DNA of 64,000 nucleotides from positions 50,339-114,338 of the forward strand of contig NZ_MBLO01000258.1 of NCBI RefSeq assembly GCF_001854805.1, written 5' to 3'. Positions within the stretch are counted from its first letter, which is position 1. Each line of letters starts with the position of its first letter. This DNA is from Pseudofrankia coriaricola. Lineage in GTDB: Bacteria; Actinomycetota; Actinomycetes; Frankiales; Frankiaceae. Shown here piece after piece: positions 49,419 to 58,404 of the stretch. The notes below the pieces were generated by a model. That model ran no database searches and was not told the DNA's origin. It saw only the letters and a program-made list of their open reading frames with translations. Both the position numbers and the translations under genes were made by a program.

Positions 49419-50264
49419 ATGGTGAGTGACCTCAACAACGTGGTGAGAGCGGACGACGCGGCGCGGTCCGGCGGGCTTCGCATCGTGTTCCGGGACCTCG
49501 GCATCGGCTTTGGCGGCTATCAGGCGGTCAGCGGCATCAACCTCGAGATCGAAGACAGCGAATTTGTCTGCCTGCTAGGCCCCAGCGGCTGCGGAAAGTC
49601 GACTTTGCTCATGGCGCTCGCCGGGTTTGTCGCACCCAACCGCGGCTCTATCCGACTGGGCGACAGCGAGGTGACCGGCCCCAACCCGGAGTGCGGCGTG
49701 GTGTTCCAGGGCACTGAGGCGCTGTTCGACTGGCTGACGGTCCGGCGGAACGTGGCGTTCGGCCCGCGGATGCGCGGCGTGCCGCGTGCCCGGCAACGGG
49801 AGATCGTCGACGAGTTTCTCGGACTGGTGGGCCTACGGCACACCGCCGACCACTTCCCGAACCAGCTGTCGGGTGGCATGCGGCAACGGGTCCAGCTCGC
49901 GCGGGTACTGGCCAACCAGCCCCGGGTGGTGTTGATGGATGAGCCGTTTGGGGCCCTGGACGCGCAGACCCGGGAGGTCATGCAGGGGGAACTGGACCGG
50001 ATCTGGCAGACCCACCGCAGCACCGTCGTGTTCGTCACCCACGACATCGACGAGGCGATCCTGCTGGCCGACCGGGTGGTCGTGATGTCGGCCGGCCCGG
50101 AAGCCCGGATCAAGAGCAGCTACCGAGTGGAGCTGCCCCGTCCCCGCCAGGAGGACAGTGCCGCCTTCACGGACCTGCGCCGCCGCCTGCGCCAGGACAT
50201 CGGCGACGAGGTGCGCGCCTCGCTGCGGGTGCAGGGCGCGGATATTGAAGGAGCGGCGGCATGA
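49419..50264 (+). CDS. ABC transporter ATP-binding protein (TauB/SsuB-type)
   Basis: A 281-residue ATPase with Walker A GPSGCGKST (about residues 55-63), Q-loop VVFQGTEALFDWLTV, signature LSGGMRQRVQLARVL, Walker B VVLMDEP and switch His FVTHDIDEA. This is the nitrate/sulfonate/taurine importer group. I chose ATG 49419 (GTG 49422 is equally possible); longer starts add an unrelated leader. It energises import with the permease, which overlaps it by four bases, and the lipoprotein after that. The substrate may be the aromatic acid handled by the opposing operon. Confidence 0.9.
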   Translation: MVSDLNNVVRADDAARSGGLRIVFRDLGIGFGGYQAVSGINLEIEDSEFVCLLGPSGCGKSTLLMALAGFVAPNRGSIRLGDSEVTGPNPECGVVFQGTEALFDWLTVRRNVAFGPRMRGVPRARQREIVDEFLGLVGLRHTADHFPNQLSGGMRQRVQLARVLANQPRVVLMDEPFGALDAQTREVMQGELDRIWQTHRSTVVFVTHDIDEAILLADRVVVMSAGPEARIKSSYRVELPRPRQEDSAAFTDLRRRLRQDIGDEVRASLRVQGADIEGAAA

Positions 50265-51082
50265 CCGACATGGCACGCAGCACGGTCAGCCTGGCGCCAT
50301 CGAGAACCCGTCCGCGCGGCGGTGGCCACGTCATATTGCGGGCGGCGGCGCCCACCGTCCTGACCGTGTTGCTCGGGCTGGGTGTCTGGGAACTGGTCGC
50401 CTGGTGGTACGGCCCGGCCCTGGCCGCCACCCCGGCGCAGACCCTGCGGGCGGGCGTGGATCTTGCACGGGACGGAACCCTCGGCGACGCCGTACTCGCC
50501 TCGGTCCGCCGCATCCTGCTGGGCTGGGGGCTCGGGGTGGTCGTTGGCGCCCCGATCGGCATCCTGATGGCGCGGGTCGCGACGATCCGGCGGCTGCTCG
50601 ACCCTTACATCGAGTTCTTTCGCTTCGTCCCGCCGATCGCCTTCGTCACGCTGACCATCGTGTGGTTCGGCATCGGCGAGACGTCGAAGATCGTGCTGAT
50701 CTTCTATACGTCGGTCTTCATCGTCACCATCAACACGATCGCCGGCGTGCTGGCGATCGACGAGTCAAAACTTCGGGCCGCCGTGAGCCTCGGGGCCAAC
50801 CGCTGGCAGGTGTTGCACGCCGTCGTGTTGCCCGCGACAGTGCCGCACATTGTCACCGGCGCGCGGCTGGCCATGGGCAACAGCTTCCTGACCATCGTGT
50901 CCGCTGAAATCGTGGCCGCGGACAACGGCATCGGCGCTCTGATCTGGCAGTCCCGCAACTACGGCCGGGTGGACTGGATCTTCCTTGGCATTATCGTCCT
51001 CGGCGTGCTCGGATTTACCTGCGACCGTTTGATCCGCATCGTGGCCGGCCGCCTGTTGCGGCGTTACGGCGTGAAGGTGTGA
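50261..51082 (+). CDS. ABC transporter permease (TauC/SsuC-type)
   Basis: A 273-residue membrane protein with about six hydrophobic helices (for example VLTVLLGLGVWELVAWWY and WIFLGIIVLGVLGFTC). The EAA-loop region, AAVSLGANRWQVLHAVVLPA, is the contact with the ATPase. It starts within the ATGA overlap of the ATPase gene. It forms the channel of a sulfonate/nitrate-type importer. Confidence 0.92.
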   Translation: MTDMARSTVSLAPSRTRPRGGGHVILRAAAPTVLTVLLGLGVWELVAWWYGPALAATPAQTLRAGVDLARDGTLGDAVLASVRRILLGWGLGVVVGAPIGILMARVATIRRLLDPYIEFFRFVPPIAFVTLTIVWFGIGETSKIVLIFYTSVFIVTINTIAGVLAIDESKLRAAVSLGANRWQVLHAVVLPATVPHIVTGARLAMGNSFLTIVSAEIVAADNGIGALIWQSRNYGRVDWIFLGIIVLGVLGFTCDRLIRIVAGRLLRRYGVKV

Positions 51083-51165
51083 CTTCGCCGCCACACGCCG
51101 GCGGCCTACCTGTTGTCCCCACTGCGGCGTCGCGGTGAGCCATCCCCACTGAAGGGCAGTTTGTC

Positions 51166-52179
51166 ATGTTTCGCGAGAATTTCGAGCCGCGGAGCCGCCC
51201 GCCGCGGGCGGCCCGGTCCGGTCGACTCTACCTGACGGCGGTTATCGGATTGGCGGCCACGCTCGTGCTGGCGCTGAGCGGTTGTGGTCGCCCAGCCTCC
51301 GGATCCAGCGACGCGCAGCCCCTGGTCCGGATCGCGGTCGGGGTGGACGCCGCCTTTGCGCCCTTCTACGTCGCCAAGCAGGAGGGCCTGTTCACCAAGG
51401 CCGGCCTCAATGTCGAGCTCACCCAGACCGAGGGTGGGCCGGCGCCCACCCAGACCGTGATCGCCGGCGCCGCCCAGCTCGCCGGCAACTCCGACGCCAC
51501 GATCCTTCCGCTGATGGCCAAGGCGCCCGACCTCCGGGCGGTGGCGGTGTTCCAGGAGTCGTCGAAGTACCTCAAAGTAGTGCTCGGCAAGGGGATCACC
51601 GACCCGCATCAGATCAAGAAGATGGCGGTCGCGCCCGGGCTGTTGACCCTGTCCACCGTGCGTTACCTGGAGAGCAAGGGGATCGACCGTGCCTCGGTTC
51701 AGTTCGTCAAGGCCGGGCCGCCGGACTTCCCGACGCTGCTCAGCAAGGGCGAGGTGGACGGCTACGTGGCCTTCGATCCCTGGGTGACCCGAGGAGTCGA
51801 GGCCGGTGGCCATGTCACCGAGACGATTGGCGACTTCGGCGTGAAGTACGTCCAGTGGATCGTGGCCGATCGGACGTGGCTGGACGCGCACACGGACCTC
51901 GCCACAAAGATCATCAAGGTGATCGGGGAGGCGAGCGAGATTGTCACCACGCAGCCACAGCGCGCCGCTGACGCCACCGAGAAGGAAGTGAAGATCCCAG
52001 CCGACCAGACAGTCAAGGTGCTGCCAGAGATTACCTTCGCGGTCCGCGACTTTACCAACGAGGACCTGGTGAGCTCCCGCGAGATCGTGACCTTCTTCCA
52101 GCAGGAGAAGCTGATGGACTCGTCGCCTGACATCGACCGGGCAATCCTCAAGGGCTGGTTCACCAAGAATTCGACCTGA
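51166..52179 (+). CDS. ABC transporter substrate-binding lipoprotein (TauA/SsuA/NMT1-like)
   Basis: A 337-residue type II periplasmic-binding protein. A signal peptide ends with the lipobox LALSGC near residue 42; the mature part has FAPFYVAKQEGLFTKAGLNV, AAQLAGNSDATILPL and VDGYVAFDPWVTRG, landmarks of the NMT1/SsuA group. It delivers small anionic substrates such as sulfonates or aromatic carboxylates. It is third in the transporter operon, 83 bases after the permease, and is followed by the tandem CoA-transferase gene. Confidence 0.9.
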   Translation: MFRENFEPRSRPPRAARSGRLYLTAVIGLAATLVLALSGCGRPASGSSDAQPLVRIAVGVDAAFAPFYVAKQEGLFTKAGLNVELTQTEGGPAPTQTVIAGAAQLAGNSDATILPLMAKAPDLRAVAVFQESSKYLKVVLGKGITDPHQIKKMAVAPGLLTLSTVRYLESKGIDRASVQFVKAGPPDFPTLLSKGEVDGYVAFDPWVTRGVEAGGHVTETIGDFGVKYVQWIVADRTWLDAHTDLATKIIKVIGEASEIVTTQPQRAADATEKEVKIPADQTVKVLPEITFAVRDFTNEDLVSSREIVTFFQQEKLMDSSPDIDRAILKGWFTKNST

Positions 52180-52265
52180 TCTGATCTGGGCGGTACCGGC
52201 CCGGTCGCCCGCGCCCGGAGCGAACCGGGCCGGTTGTCCCCGACAAGACAGGATCCGGAGAAACA

Positions 52266-54578
52266 GTGACCTCGCTATCCACGTCCACTCTGCGCGTGCT
52301 GGATCTGACCGACGACCTCGCGTTCCAGGCTGCTCGGCTCCTCGTCGGGCTGGGGGCCGACGTCATCCGCGTCACCGACCGTCCGGCGGTGCCCCTCGGA
52401 ACAGCGGACCACCTGCACTGGCACGCCGGAAAGCGCGTCTGCCGGTCCGCCGATCTGGAGACGGTCCTGGTCAGGCTGCTGCCCGACGCCGACATCGTCC
52501 TCGAGTCCGGTCCGGTCACCACGTTGCGGACACTGGGCCTACGAGACGCCGACCCGGATGCGTGGAGCCGGGTGTCACACGTCGTCGTCACGCCGTTTGG
52601 CCTCACCGGGCCGAGAAGCACCTGGCTGGCCGATGACCTCGTCGCGACCGCAGCCGGGGGCATGGCCTGGCTCGGCGGCGACCCAGGTCAGGCACCGCAG
52701 CCACCACCCCGACAGCAGGCCACCCAGCTGGCCGGGACCCACGCCGCCATCGCGGCGCTGCTCGGGCTCGTCGCCCGCCGGCGCACCGGCCGGGGGCAGC
52801 TGGCCGACCTCTCGGTACAGGAGGCCGTGGCCGCCACGCTGGAGACCGGCGCCATCTCGTGGATCCACGCCGGCACGGTCCCCGGCCGTACCTCCGGCGT
52901 GTACGGGCACGTCGCCCATCGGGTCTTCGCGGCGTCGGACGGCTATCTCGCCGGCGGCTACTCCGGAAGCAACCGGATGTGGGACGACCTGCTCGCCTGG
53001 ATGGACGAACAGCGCGCGGCCGAGGACCTCACGGAGCCGCGGTGGCAGGATCCCGTGCTGCGCTGGGAGCGGCGTCCGCACGTCGACGACGTTGTCGGCC
53101 GATTCGTGGCGCGGCACACCGCTGAAGACTTCAGCCAGGAGGCGCGCCGCCGTTCGCTTCCCTGGGCTGAGATCGTCTCACCCGCTCGTCTCCTGGAGAA
53201 CCCGCAGCTTCGCGACCGCGAGTTCCTCGTCGACATCGAGACGTCCGTGGGACGGGTGGCCGACGTCGGGTTCCCGTTTGCCTCCCGGGCGCTCCCGCGC
53301 CCGGTCCGACTCGATGAGCCCCAGCACGTCGGCGCCGACGTTCGATGGCTCGACGGTCCCGAGGCAAGTCCGCACGGCCCGCCGCGGATCAGGCGGCGGC
53401 TGGTCAGCAACCGGCCCGGCGACGACAAGGCCGGCGGCGCGCCCGGGCAGGCCCTGGACGGAGTGCGGGTACTGGACCTCACCTGGGTGCTCGCCGGGCC
53501 ATACATGACAAAGATCCTCGGTGAGCACGGAGCGGACATCATCAAGGTCGAGTCGGCCCATCGCCAGGACCCGACCCGATTCGCTCCCTCCATGCGCCTG
53601 CGCCCCGGCGCCTCCCACGACGAAAGCGGCTACTTCATCAACTTCAACCGCGACAAACGGAGTCTCGCCCTCAACCTCCGCAAGCCGCGCGCGCAGGAGA
53701 TCCTGCGACGGCTCGCCGCAGAGGTCGACGTCGTGGTCGAGAACTTCAGTCCTGGCGTCCTCGCCCGCTGGGGCCTTGCCTATCCAGAACTAAGCAAGAT
53801 CAACCCGGACGTCATCCTGGTGTCCATGGCGGGCGTCGGACAGACCGGGCCCTGGCGTCCGGCAGTCACGTTCGCCGACACCCTGGCGGCCATGTCGGGG
53901 CTGACCTACGAGACCGGCGGCGAGGGCCGGGCTCCCCAGGGACTCACCTTCGGCCTCGGGGACATGGTGGCCGCGAACGCCGCCGCGCTGGCGGCGCTGG
54001 AGCTGCTGTATGCCGGCCACGGCGGGCACGTTGACCTCTCCCAGCTCGAGGCCATGGCCGCACAGCTCGGACCGGCCCTCGTCGAGAGCAGGCTGGGAGG
54101 CACTCGGCGTCACGCCGTCCTGCCCGACGTCCTCCGAACTCGCGGCGACGACCGCTGGATCGCGATCGGTTCGGCGGCGCCGGAACTTCTCACCACCGCC
54201 CTGAAGATCGAACGCGAGGCCGACGAGCATACCGATTTCGCCCGCATGATCAGTACCGCGGTGGCGGAGCGCGACGCCGACGAACTCGCCGCGCAGCTAC
54301 AACAGCTGGGAGTCCCGGCCTACCCGGTGCGAGACGGGCGCGACCTGGTGGAGGCCGACGAGCAGCTGGCGGCTCGGGGCTTCTACGTCGACCTCGAACA
54401 CCCACTCGTCGGGAAGGTGGCACACGAGGGGGTCGTCGCCCATCTGAGCGAGACACCCGGCGCCATCCGGCGGCCAGCCCCCCTGCTCGGCCAGCACACC
54501 GACGAACTGCTGGTCGAGCTGCTCGGCCTCGGCCCGGACGAGCTGCGAACTTTGCACGACGAAGGGGCGCTGGAATGA
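52266..54578 (+). CDS. Tandem (two-domain) class III CoA-transferase
   Basis: At 770 residues this is twice the family length. Residues 1 to about 375 are one CaiB/BaiF domain (VLDLTDDLAFQAARLLVGLG, ADDLVATAAGGMAWLGG). Residues about 395-770 are a second (VRVLDLTWVLAGPYMTKILG, DKRSLALNLRKPRAQEIL, FADTLAAMSGLTYETGG, GQHTDELLVELLGL). Family enzymes work as interlocked dimers, so fusion may give a fixed heterodimer. An Asp is present near the catalytic position of the first domain; in the second it may be shifted by one. GTG start follows CCGGAGAAACA. It probably loads CoA onto an imported acid. It overlaps the next gene by four bases. Confidence 0.9.
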   Translation: MTSLSTSTLRVLDLTDDLAFQAARLLVGLGADVIRVTDRPAVPLGTADHLHWHAGKRVCRSADLETVLVRLLPDADIVLESGPVTTLRTLGLRDADPDAWSRVSHVVVTPFGLTGPRSTWLADDLVATAAGGMAWLGGDPGQAPQPPPRQQATQLAGTHAAIAALLGLVARRRTGRGQLADLSVQEAVAATLETGAISWIHAGTVPGRTSGVYGHVAHRVFAASDGYLAGGYSGSNRMWDDLLAWMDEQRAAEDLTEPRWQDPVLRWERRPHVDDVVGRFVARHTAEDFSQEARRRSLPWAEIVSPARLLENPQLRDREFLVDIETSVGRVADVGFPFASRALPRPVRLDEPQHVGADVRWLDGPEASPHGPPRIRRRLVSNRPGDDKAGGAPGQALDGVRVLDLTWVLAGPYMTKILGEHGADIIKVESAHRQDPTRFAPSMRLRPGASHDESGYFINFNRDKRSLALNLRKPRAQEILRRLAAEVDVVVENFSPGVLARWGLAYPELSKINPDVILVSMAGVGQTGPWRPAVTFADTLAAMSGLTYETGGEGRAPQGLTFGLGDMVAANAAALAALELLYAGHGGHVDLSQLEAMAAQLGPALVESRLGGTRRHAVLPDVLRTRGDDRWIAIGSAAPELLTTALKIEREADEHTDFARMISTAVAERDADELAAQLQQLGVPAYPVRDGRDLVEADEQLAARGFYVDLEHPLVGKVAHEGVVAHLSETPGAIRRPAPLLGQHTDELLVELLGLGPDELRTLHDEGALE

Positions 54579-55390
54579 CACCGTCGAGCACCGAGACCGA
54601 GACCGGTACCAGTCCAGTCCGGCAGGAGGCGGGATTCCGGATCGAGCGCCGCGGGCCCGTGGCCACCCTGGTGATCGACCACGGGCCGGTGAACATCGTC
54701 GATCCGGGCCTCATCGCGCGACTGATCGAACACCTGCCCGCCATCACCCAGGACCCAGCAGTGCGCTGCATCATCGTTCGCGGCAAGGGAAAGATCTTCG
54801 TCGGCGGGGCCGACATCTCCGTCATGCGGCGCCTGGACCCCGACATCTACCAGGCGATGCGCCGCTGGGTTGACGTCCAGCGCATGCTGGAGCTGGCCGC
54901 CAAGCCGGTCATCGCCGCGCTCAATGGTCATGCCCTCGGCGGCGGCGCGGAGCTGGCCCTCGCCTGCGACCTGCGCATCCTGAAGGCGGGTGCGACATTC
55001 GGGTTTCCGGAGTCCAACCTGGGGATCTTCCCGGGCGCCGGCGGATCGCAGCGGCTGCCCCGGCTGATCGGCCCGCACCGGGCGAAGCGCCTGATCATCG
55101 ACGGCACCCGGCTCGCCGCCGAGGAGGCGCTCGCCTGGGGCCTGGTCGACATGGTGGCGGGAGACGACTTCGACGCCGTGGTCGACCGCGAGGCCGACCG
55201 CCTCGCCTCGCGGCCCACGGCAACCATCGGTCTGATCAAGCAGGTCATCGACCAGGGGTGGGGACTGCCCATGGACGAGGCGATGGCGGTCGAGGAACAG
55301 CACGTCCTGCGGAACCTTGAGCTGGCGGACGCCGCCGAGGGCCTCCAGGCCTTCCTGGACAAACGGCCCGCCCGCTTCACCGGCCGCTGA
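54575..55390 (+). CDS. Enoyl-CoA hydratase, canonical active site
   Basis: A 271-residue crotonase with both catalytic Glu: GGGAELALACDLR and GFPESNLGIFPGAGGSQRL. It hydrates enoyl-CoA products. An N-terminal 20-residue polar leader precedes the fold. It is coupled to the CoA-transferase by ATGA and ends nine bases from the convergent IclR gene. Together with the transporter it makes a plus-strand unit complementing the ring-cleavage operon. Confidence 0.92.
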   Translation: MTPSSTETETGTSPVRQEAGFRIERRGPVATLVIDHGPVNIVDPGLIARLIEHLPAITQDPAVRCIIVRGKGKIFVGGADISVMRRLDPDIYQAMRRWVDVQRMLELAAKPVIAALNGHALGGGAELALACDLRILKAGATFGFPESNLGIFPGAGGSQRLPRLIGPHRAKRLIIDGTRLAAEEALAWGLVDMVAGDDFDAVVDREADRLASRPTATIGLIKQVIDQGWGLPMDEAMAVEEQHVLRNLELADAAEGLQAFLDKRPARFTGR

Positions 55391-55399
55391 CCGCGAGCA

Positions 55400-56179
55400 T
55401 CAGTTGATCAAACCGGTGGCCGCGACGTTGCGGGTTACCGCGGTCAGCGCGGCGGCGAACTTGTTGACGTCGGCCCGGAAAGCCGGGGCGGTGATGGAAA
55501 GGGCGGCGAGAAGCAGGCCGCTGCCGCCGAAAAGCGGCACGGCGACCGAGCAGTAGCCCGTCCTCGTCTCCTCGTGCTCGGTGGCATGGCCATTCGCGCG
55601 CACCCTGCGTAGCTGCTCGGCGAGAACTCCGGGAAGGACGATCGTCGAGGGTGTCATCCGCCGCAGGCCCGTGGCAACGACGTCGTCGAGCAGCGTCGGT
55701 GGGTTGTAGGCGAGGAGCACCTTGCCGGTCGCGGTGCAGTGCAGCGGCATCCGGCCGGCGATCCGTGACGGCCGCGTGGTCTGCCGCACACCGGTGATCT
55801 TCTCGAGGTACAGCACCTCCAGGCCGTCGAGAACGGCCAGGTGGATGGTCTCCCTGGTCGCGAAGTGCAGACTCTCCATGAACGGACGAACCGCGTCCCG
55901 CAGGACCCGGAAACGCGGGACCCGGCTGCCGAGCTCGAACGCCCGCATCCCCAGCCGGTACTCCTGTCCGGACCGCTCCAGCATCCCCCAGCTGAGCAGC
56001 TCCTGGGCAAGGCGATGGACCGACGCCTTGGAGATGCCGGTGCGGCGCGAGAGTTCTGACAGCGACAGGTCGACATCCTCGATCTGGAACGCCTCGAGGA
56101 TCAGGCGCGCCTTGCCCAGCACGCTGTTGGCCCCATCGCCGAGGCCCTCGCCGTACCCGCTCGAGCGCATCTCTGTCAC
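55400..56179 (-). CDS. IclR-family transcriptional regulator
   Basis: A 259-residue regulator with an N-terminal winged helix (SLSELSRRTGISKASVHRLA) and a C-terminal effector domain (MPLHCTATGKVLLAY, then ENT-like EHEETRTGYCSVAVPLFGG). IclR proteins commonly control aromatic-degradation operons in response to pathway intermediates. GTG at 56179 follows GGAGATCGACTGAC and is one base after the M20 stop; ATG at 56170 is an alternative. It is the last gene of the nine-gene operon and probably regulates it. Confidence 0.92.
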   Translation of the reverse strand: MTEMRSSGYGEGLGDGANSVLGKARLILEAFQIEDVDLSLSELSRRTGISKASVHRLAQELLSWGMLERSGQEYRLGMRAFELGSRVPRFRVLRDAVRPFMESLHFATRETIHLAVLDGLEVLYLEKITGVRQTTRPSRIAGRMPLHCTATGKVLLAYNPPTLLDDVVATGLRRMTPSTIVLPGVLAEQLRRVRANGHATEHEETRTGYCSVAVPLFGGSGLLLAALSITAPAFRADVNKFAAALTAVTRNVAATGLIN

Positions 56180-56180
56180 G

Positions 56181-57512
56181 TCAGTCGATCTCCTGCCGCG
56201 GCGGCACGTCCCCGTCAACCAGCCCTAGAACGGTGCGCACCAGGACCTCGGTCAGTCGGCGCATCTCGCGTAGGTCAACGAGGTTCATGCCCCGGGTGAA
56301 GTCGACCGGTCCGCCGTCCGGGGCGACCACGACCTTGGGCATCCCCACGCGAGCCGTCGGAACGCCCCGCATACGCAGGATGTTGGCGTCGGTGGCCCCG
56401 CTGTTCGCCAGGACCCGCTCGTGCCGCGCACCGGCGACCGCTTCCCAGGCCGCGACGGCGGCCCGGACCACGGGGGCGTCCGGCGGGGTCCGGCTCGCCG
56501 GGATGGCCGCCACCTGCTCGACCCGAAGGTCCGCGCCGAGCTCGCGCCCGATCCGGGCCAGTTCGCGAGCCACTTCCCGCACCACCCCCGGCGGTGTCTG
56601 CTGCGTCGTGATGCGCAGGTCCAGCCGTATCCGCACCATTGCCGGGGTCGAGGCCGCCAGTCGTTCGAAGCCGCCCTGGATGGACGAGACGACCCCCTGC
56701 GGCTTCATTGTGGCGTGCTCGTGCCGGCCTGCGTAGCCCTCCAACCAGGACTCGAGCCGGCTGGCGACCTCACCGGCGACGGCCACCGCGTTGCGGTACG
56801 GCAGCCGGTGGCGGCTGCCGACATAGGTGTGGATGCCGGGGACGAGGACGTCCAGCCACACCAGGCCGACCTCCTCGTGGGACACATGCCAGCCCGGCTT
56901 GGCGATCACGGCATGGTCCGTGGTGAATCCCCGCTCGAGCAGGAAGCCGGCACCCACGCCGTGGCCGGTGTTGGCCCGGCCGCTGGCGCCGGCCCCGTCG
57001 ACGGCGAAGCTGGGCATCCCGCCGGCCCCGAACCCCGCGACCACGTCACCCGGCAGCGCGACACCGGCGGCCGCCAGGGCCTCGCATGCGACCATGACGC
57101 ACGCCGCGTGCCCCTTCGGGTTCCCGGCGCCCAGACCTTCCACCAGGTGACCGTGCACGGTTGCCCGCGCCAGCATGTCCGTGCGCATGACGGGCCCGGC
57201 CCAGGGCAGGTCCCGCTCGGGGTCACCGGTCGTGAACGTGTCCAGCGGCGCGTACAGGAGAACGGAGGGCCCGTCCCCTCGACCCGGGAGGACGCCGACC
57301 GCGTTCGCCTGCCACGGGTCGAGGCGCTGTATCCGCGTCGTCAGCCCACGGCCCGCCAGTTGCGACGAGATCCACTCGGCCAGCGGAGCTTCGTGACCGG
57401 TCGGGCTCGCGATGCCGACGACACCGCGGACGGCTTCCTCGAGGAGGTCACGGGTGGCGAACTGCATGACCCGGGCGACGAGCTTGTCGTCCGGTCCGGT
57501 CCGCGCCGTCAT
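56181..57512 (-). CDS. M20-family peptidase-like protein with missing metal ligands
   Basis: A 443-residue M20/ArgE-DapE-like fold: GIASPTGHEAPLAEWI at the N-terminus, SRHRLPYRNAVAVAGEV at the dimerisation domain and LANSGATDANILR near the C-terminus. The normal zinc ligands are mostly changed: HxDxxP reads YAPLDTF, the bridging Asp segment reads GAGNPKGH, and the Glu-Glu pair reads GAGGM. It may be a pseudo-peptidase or use another ligand set. The ATG overlaps the hydratase gene by four bases. Function in the ring-cleavage operon is unknown. Confidence 0.83.
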   Translation of the reverse strand: MTARTGPDDKLVARVMQFATRDLLEEAVRGVVGIASPTGHEAPLAEWISSQLAGRGLTTRIQRLDPWQANAVGVLPGRGDGPSVLLYAPLDTFTTGDPERDLPWAGPVMRTDMLARATVHGHLVEGLGAGNPKGHAACVMVACEALAAAGVALPGDVVAGFGAGGMPSFAVDGAGASGRANTGHGVGAGFLLERGFTTDHAVIAKPGWHVSHEEVGLVWLDVLVPGIHTYVGSRHRLPYRNAVAVAGEVASRLESWLEGYAGRHEHATMKPQGVVSSIQGGFERLAASTPAMVRIRLDLRITTQQTPPGVVREVARELARIGRELGADLRVEQVAAIPASRTPPDAPVVRAAVAAWEAVAGARHERVLANSGATDANILRMRGVPTARVGMPKVVVAPDGGPVDFTRGMNLVDLREMRRLTEVLVRTVLGLVDGDVPPRQEID

Positions 57513-58357
57513 GGGACGCTCTCTCCACGCTCAACGCCCCTGGCCAACAGCTCGGCCGAGGCCAGGAACCGGACCGACACGGGCCGGAGGTCGCCGATGG
57601 TTCCCGTGAAGGTGTCGCCCTCGGCGATCGGCACCATGGGGCCGAGGGCGCCAGTGAGGACGGTCTCGCCCGCCCGCAGCGGCACTCCCTGGGCCTGGGC
57701 CGTCGCTGCCAGCCAGGCGAGAGCGTGCAGCGGGTCGCCCAGGCATGCCGCACCGGTGCCGGCGGAGACGACCGTGCCGTTCCGCCGCAGCTCCATCTCC
57801 ATGGTCCGCAGGTCACGGTCCCCCAGCTGCTGGTAGTCCGAGGAAATCACGTACACGCCGGACGACGCGTTGTCCGCGATCGTGTCGACGATCGTGATGT
57901 CCCAGCCTTCGATGCGGCTGTCCACGATCTCGAGCGCGGCATGGACGGTCCCGACCGCCGACCTGACGTCCTCGAGGGTCAGGTCGTCGCCGTCCAGGTC
58001 GGCGCGCAGGACCACGGCCAGTTCGGCCTCGATCAACGGCTGCAGCAGGCGGCTGGTCGCGACCGCCGCACCATCGTTGACGTGCATGGTGTCCAGCAGG
58101 ACCCCGGAGTTGGGCTGGCTCACGCCAAGCTGGCGCTGCACGGCGGGTGAGGTCATCCCGATCTTGCGCCCCACCGGCCGGGCACCGCTGATGAGCTGGA
58201 GCTCGGTGACGTGACGCTGGACCGCGTACGCCGTGTCCAGGTCCATCTCGTCGATCAGGTCACGGACGGGAGGGCACGATCGCCGCAGCGACCCGGCCAG
58301 GCGTAGCCGCTCCGAGGCCTGCTGGACCACGGCAGGGACCGTGCTGGGAGCTGCCAT
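57509..58357 (-). CDS. 2-hydroxypenta-2,4-dienoate hydratase (MhpD/BphH-like)
   Basis: A 282-residue protein of the 2-keto-4-pentenoate hydratase/FAH family. GRKIGMTSPAVQRQLGV and NSGVLLDTMHV match MhpD-type enzymes; metal ligands are seen in PLIEAELAVVL and HAALEIVDSRI. It adds water to 2-hydroxypentadienoate-type products released from meta-cleavage. It is coupled to the M20 gene by ATGA and follows the MDR gene by 47 bases. A related decarboxylase of the same fold is the alternative. Confidence 0.9.
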   Translation of the reverse strand: MAAPSTVPAVVQQASERLRLAGSLRRSCPPVRDLIDEMDLDTAYAVQRHVTELQLISGARPVGRKIGMTSPAVQRQLGVSQPNSGVLLDTMHVNDGAAVATSRLLQPLIEAELAVVLRADLDGDDLTLEDVRSAVGTVHAALEIVDSRIEGWDITIVDTIADNASSGVYVISSDYQQLGDRDLRTMEMELRRNGTVVSAGTGAACLGDPLHALAWLAATAQAQGVPLRAGETVLTGALGPMVPIAEGDTFTGTIGDLRPVSVRFLASAELLARGVERGESVP

Positions 58358-58404
58358 TTTCCACCTCGTTCATCGGACTGGCTCATCGGACTCGTTCGTC
58401 GACG

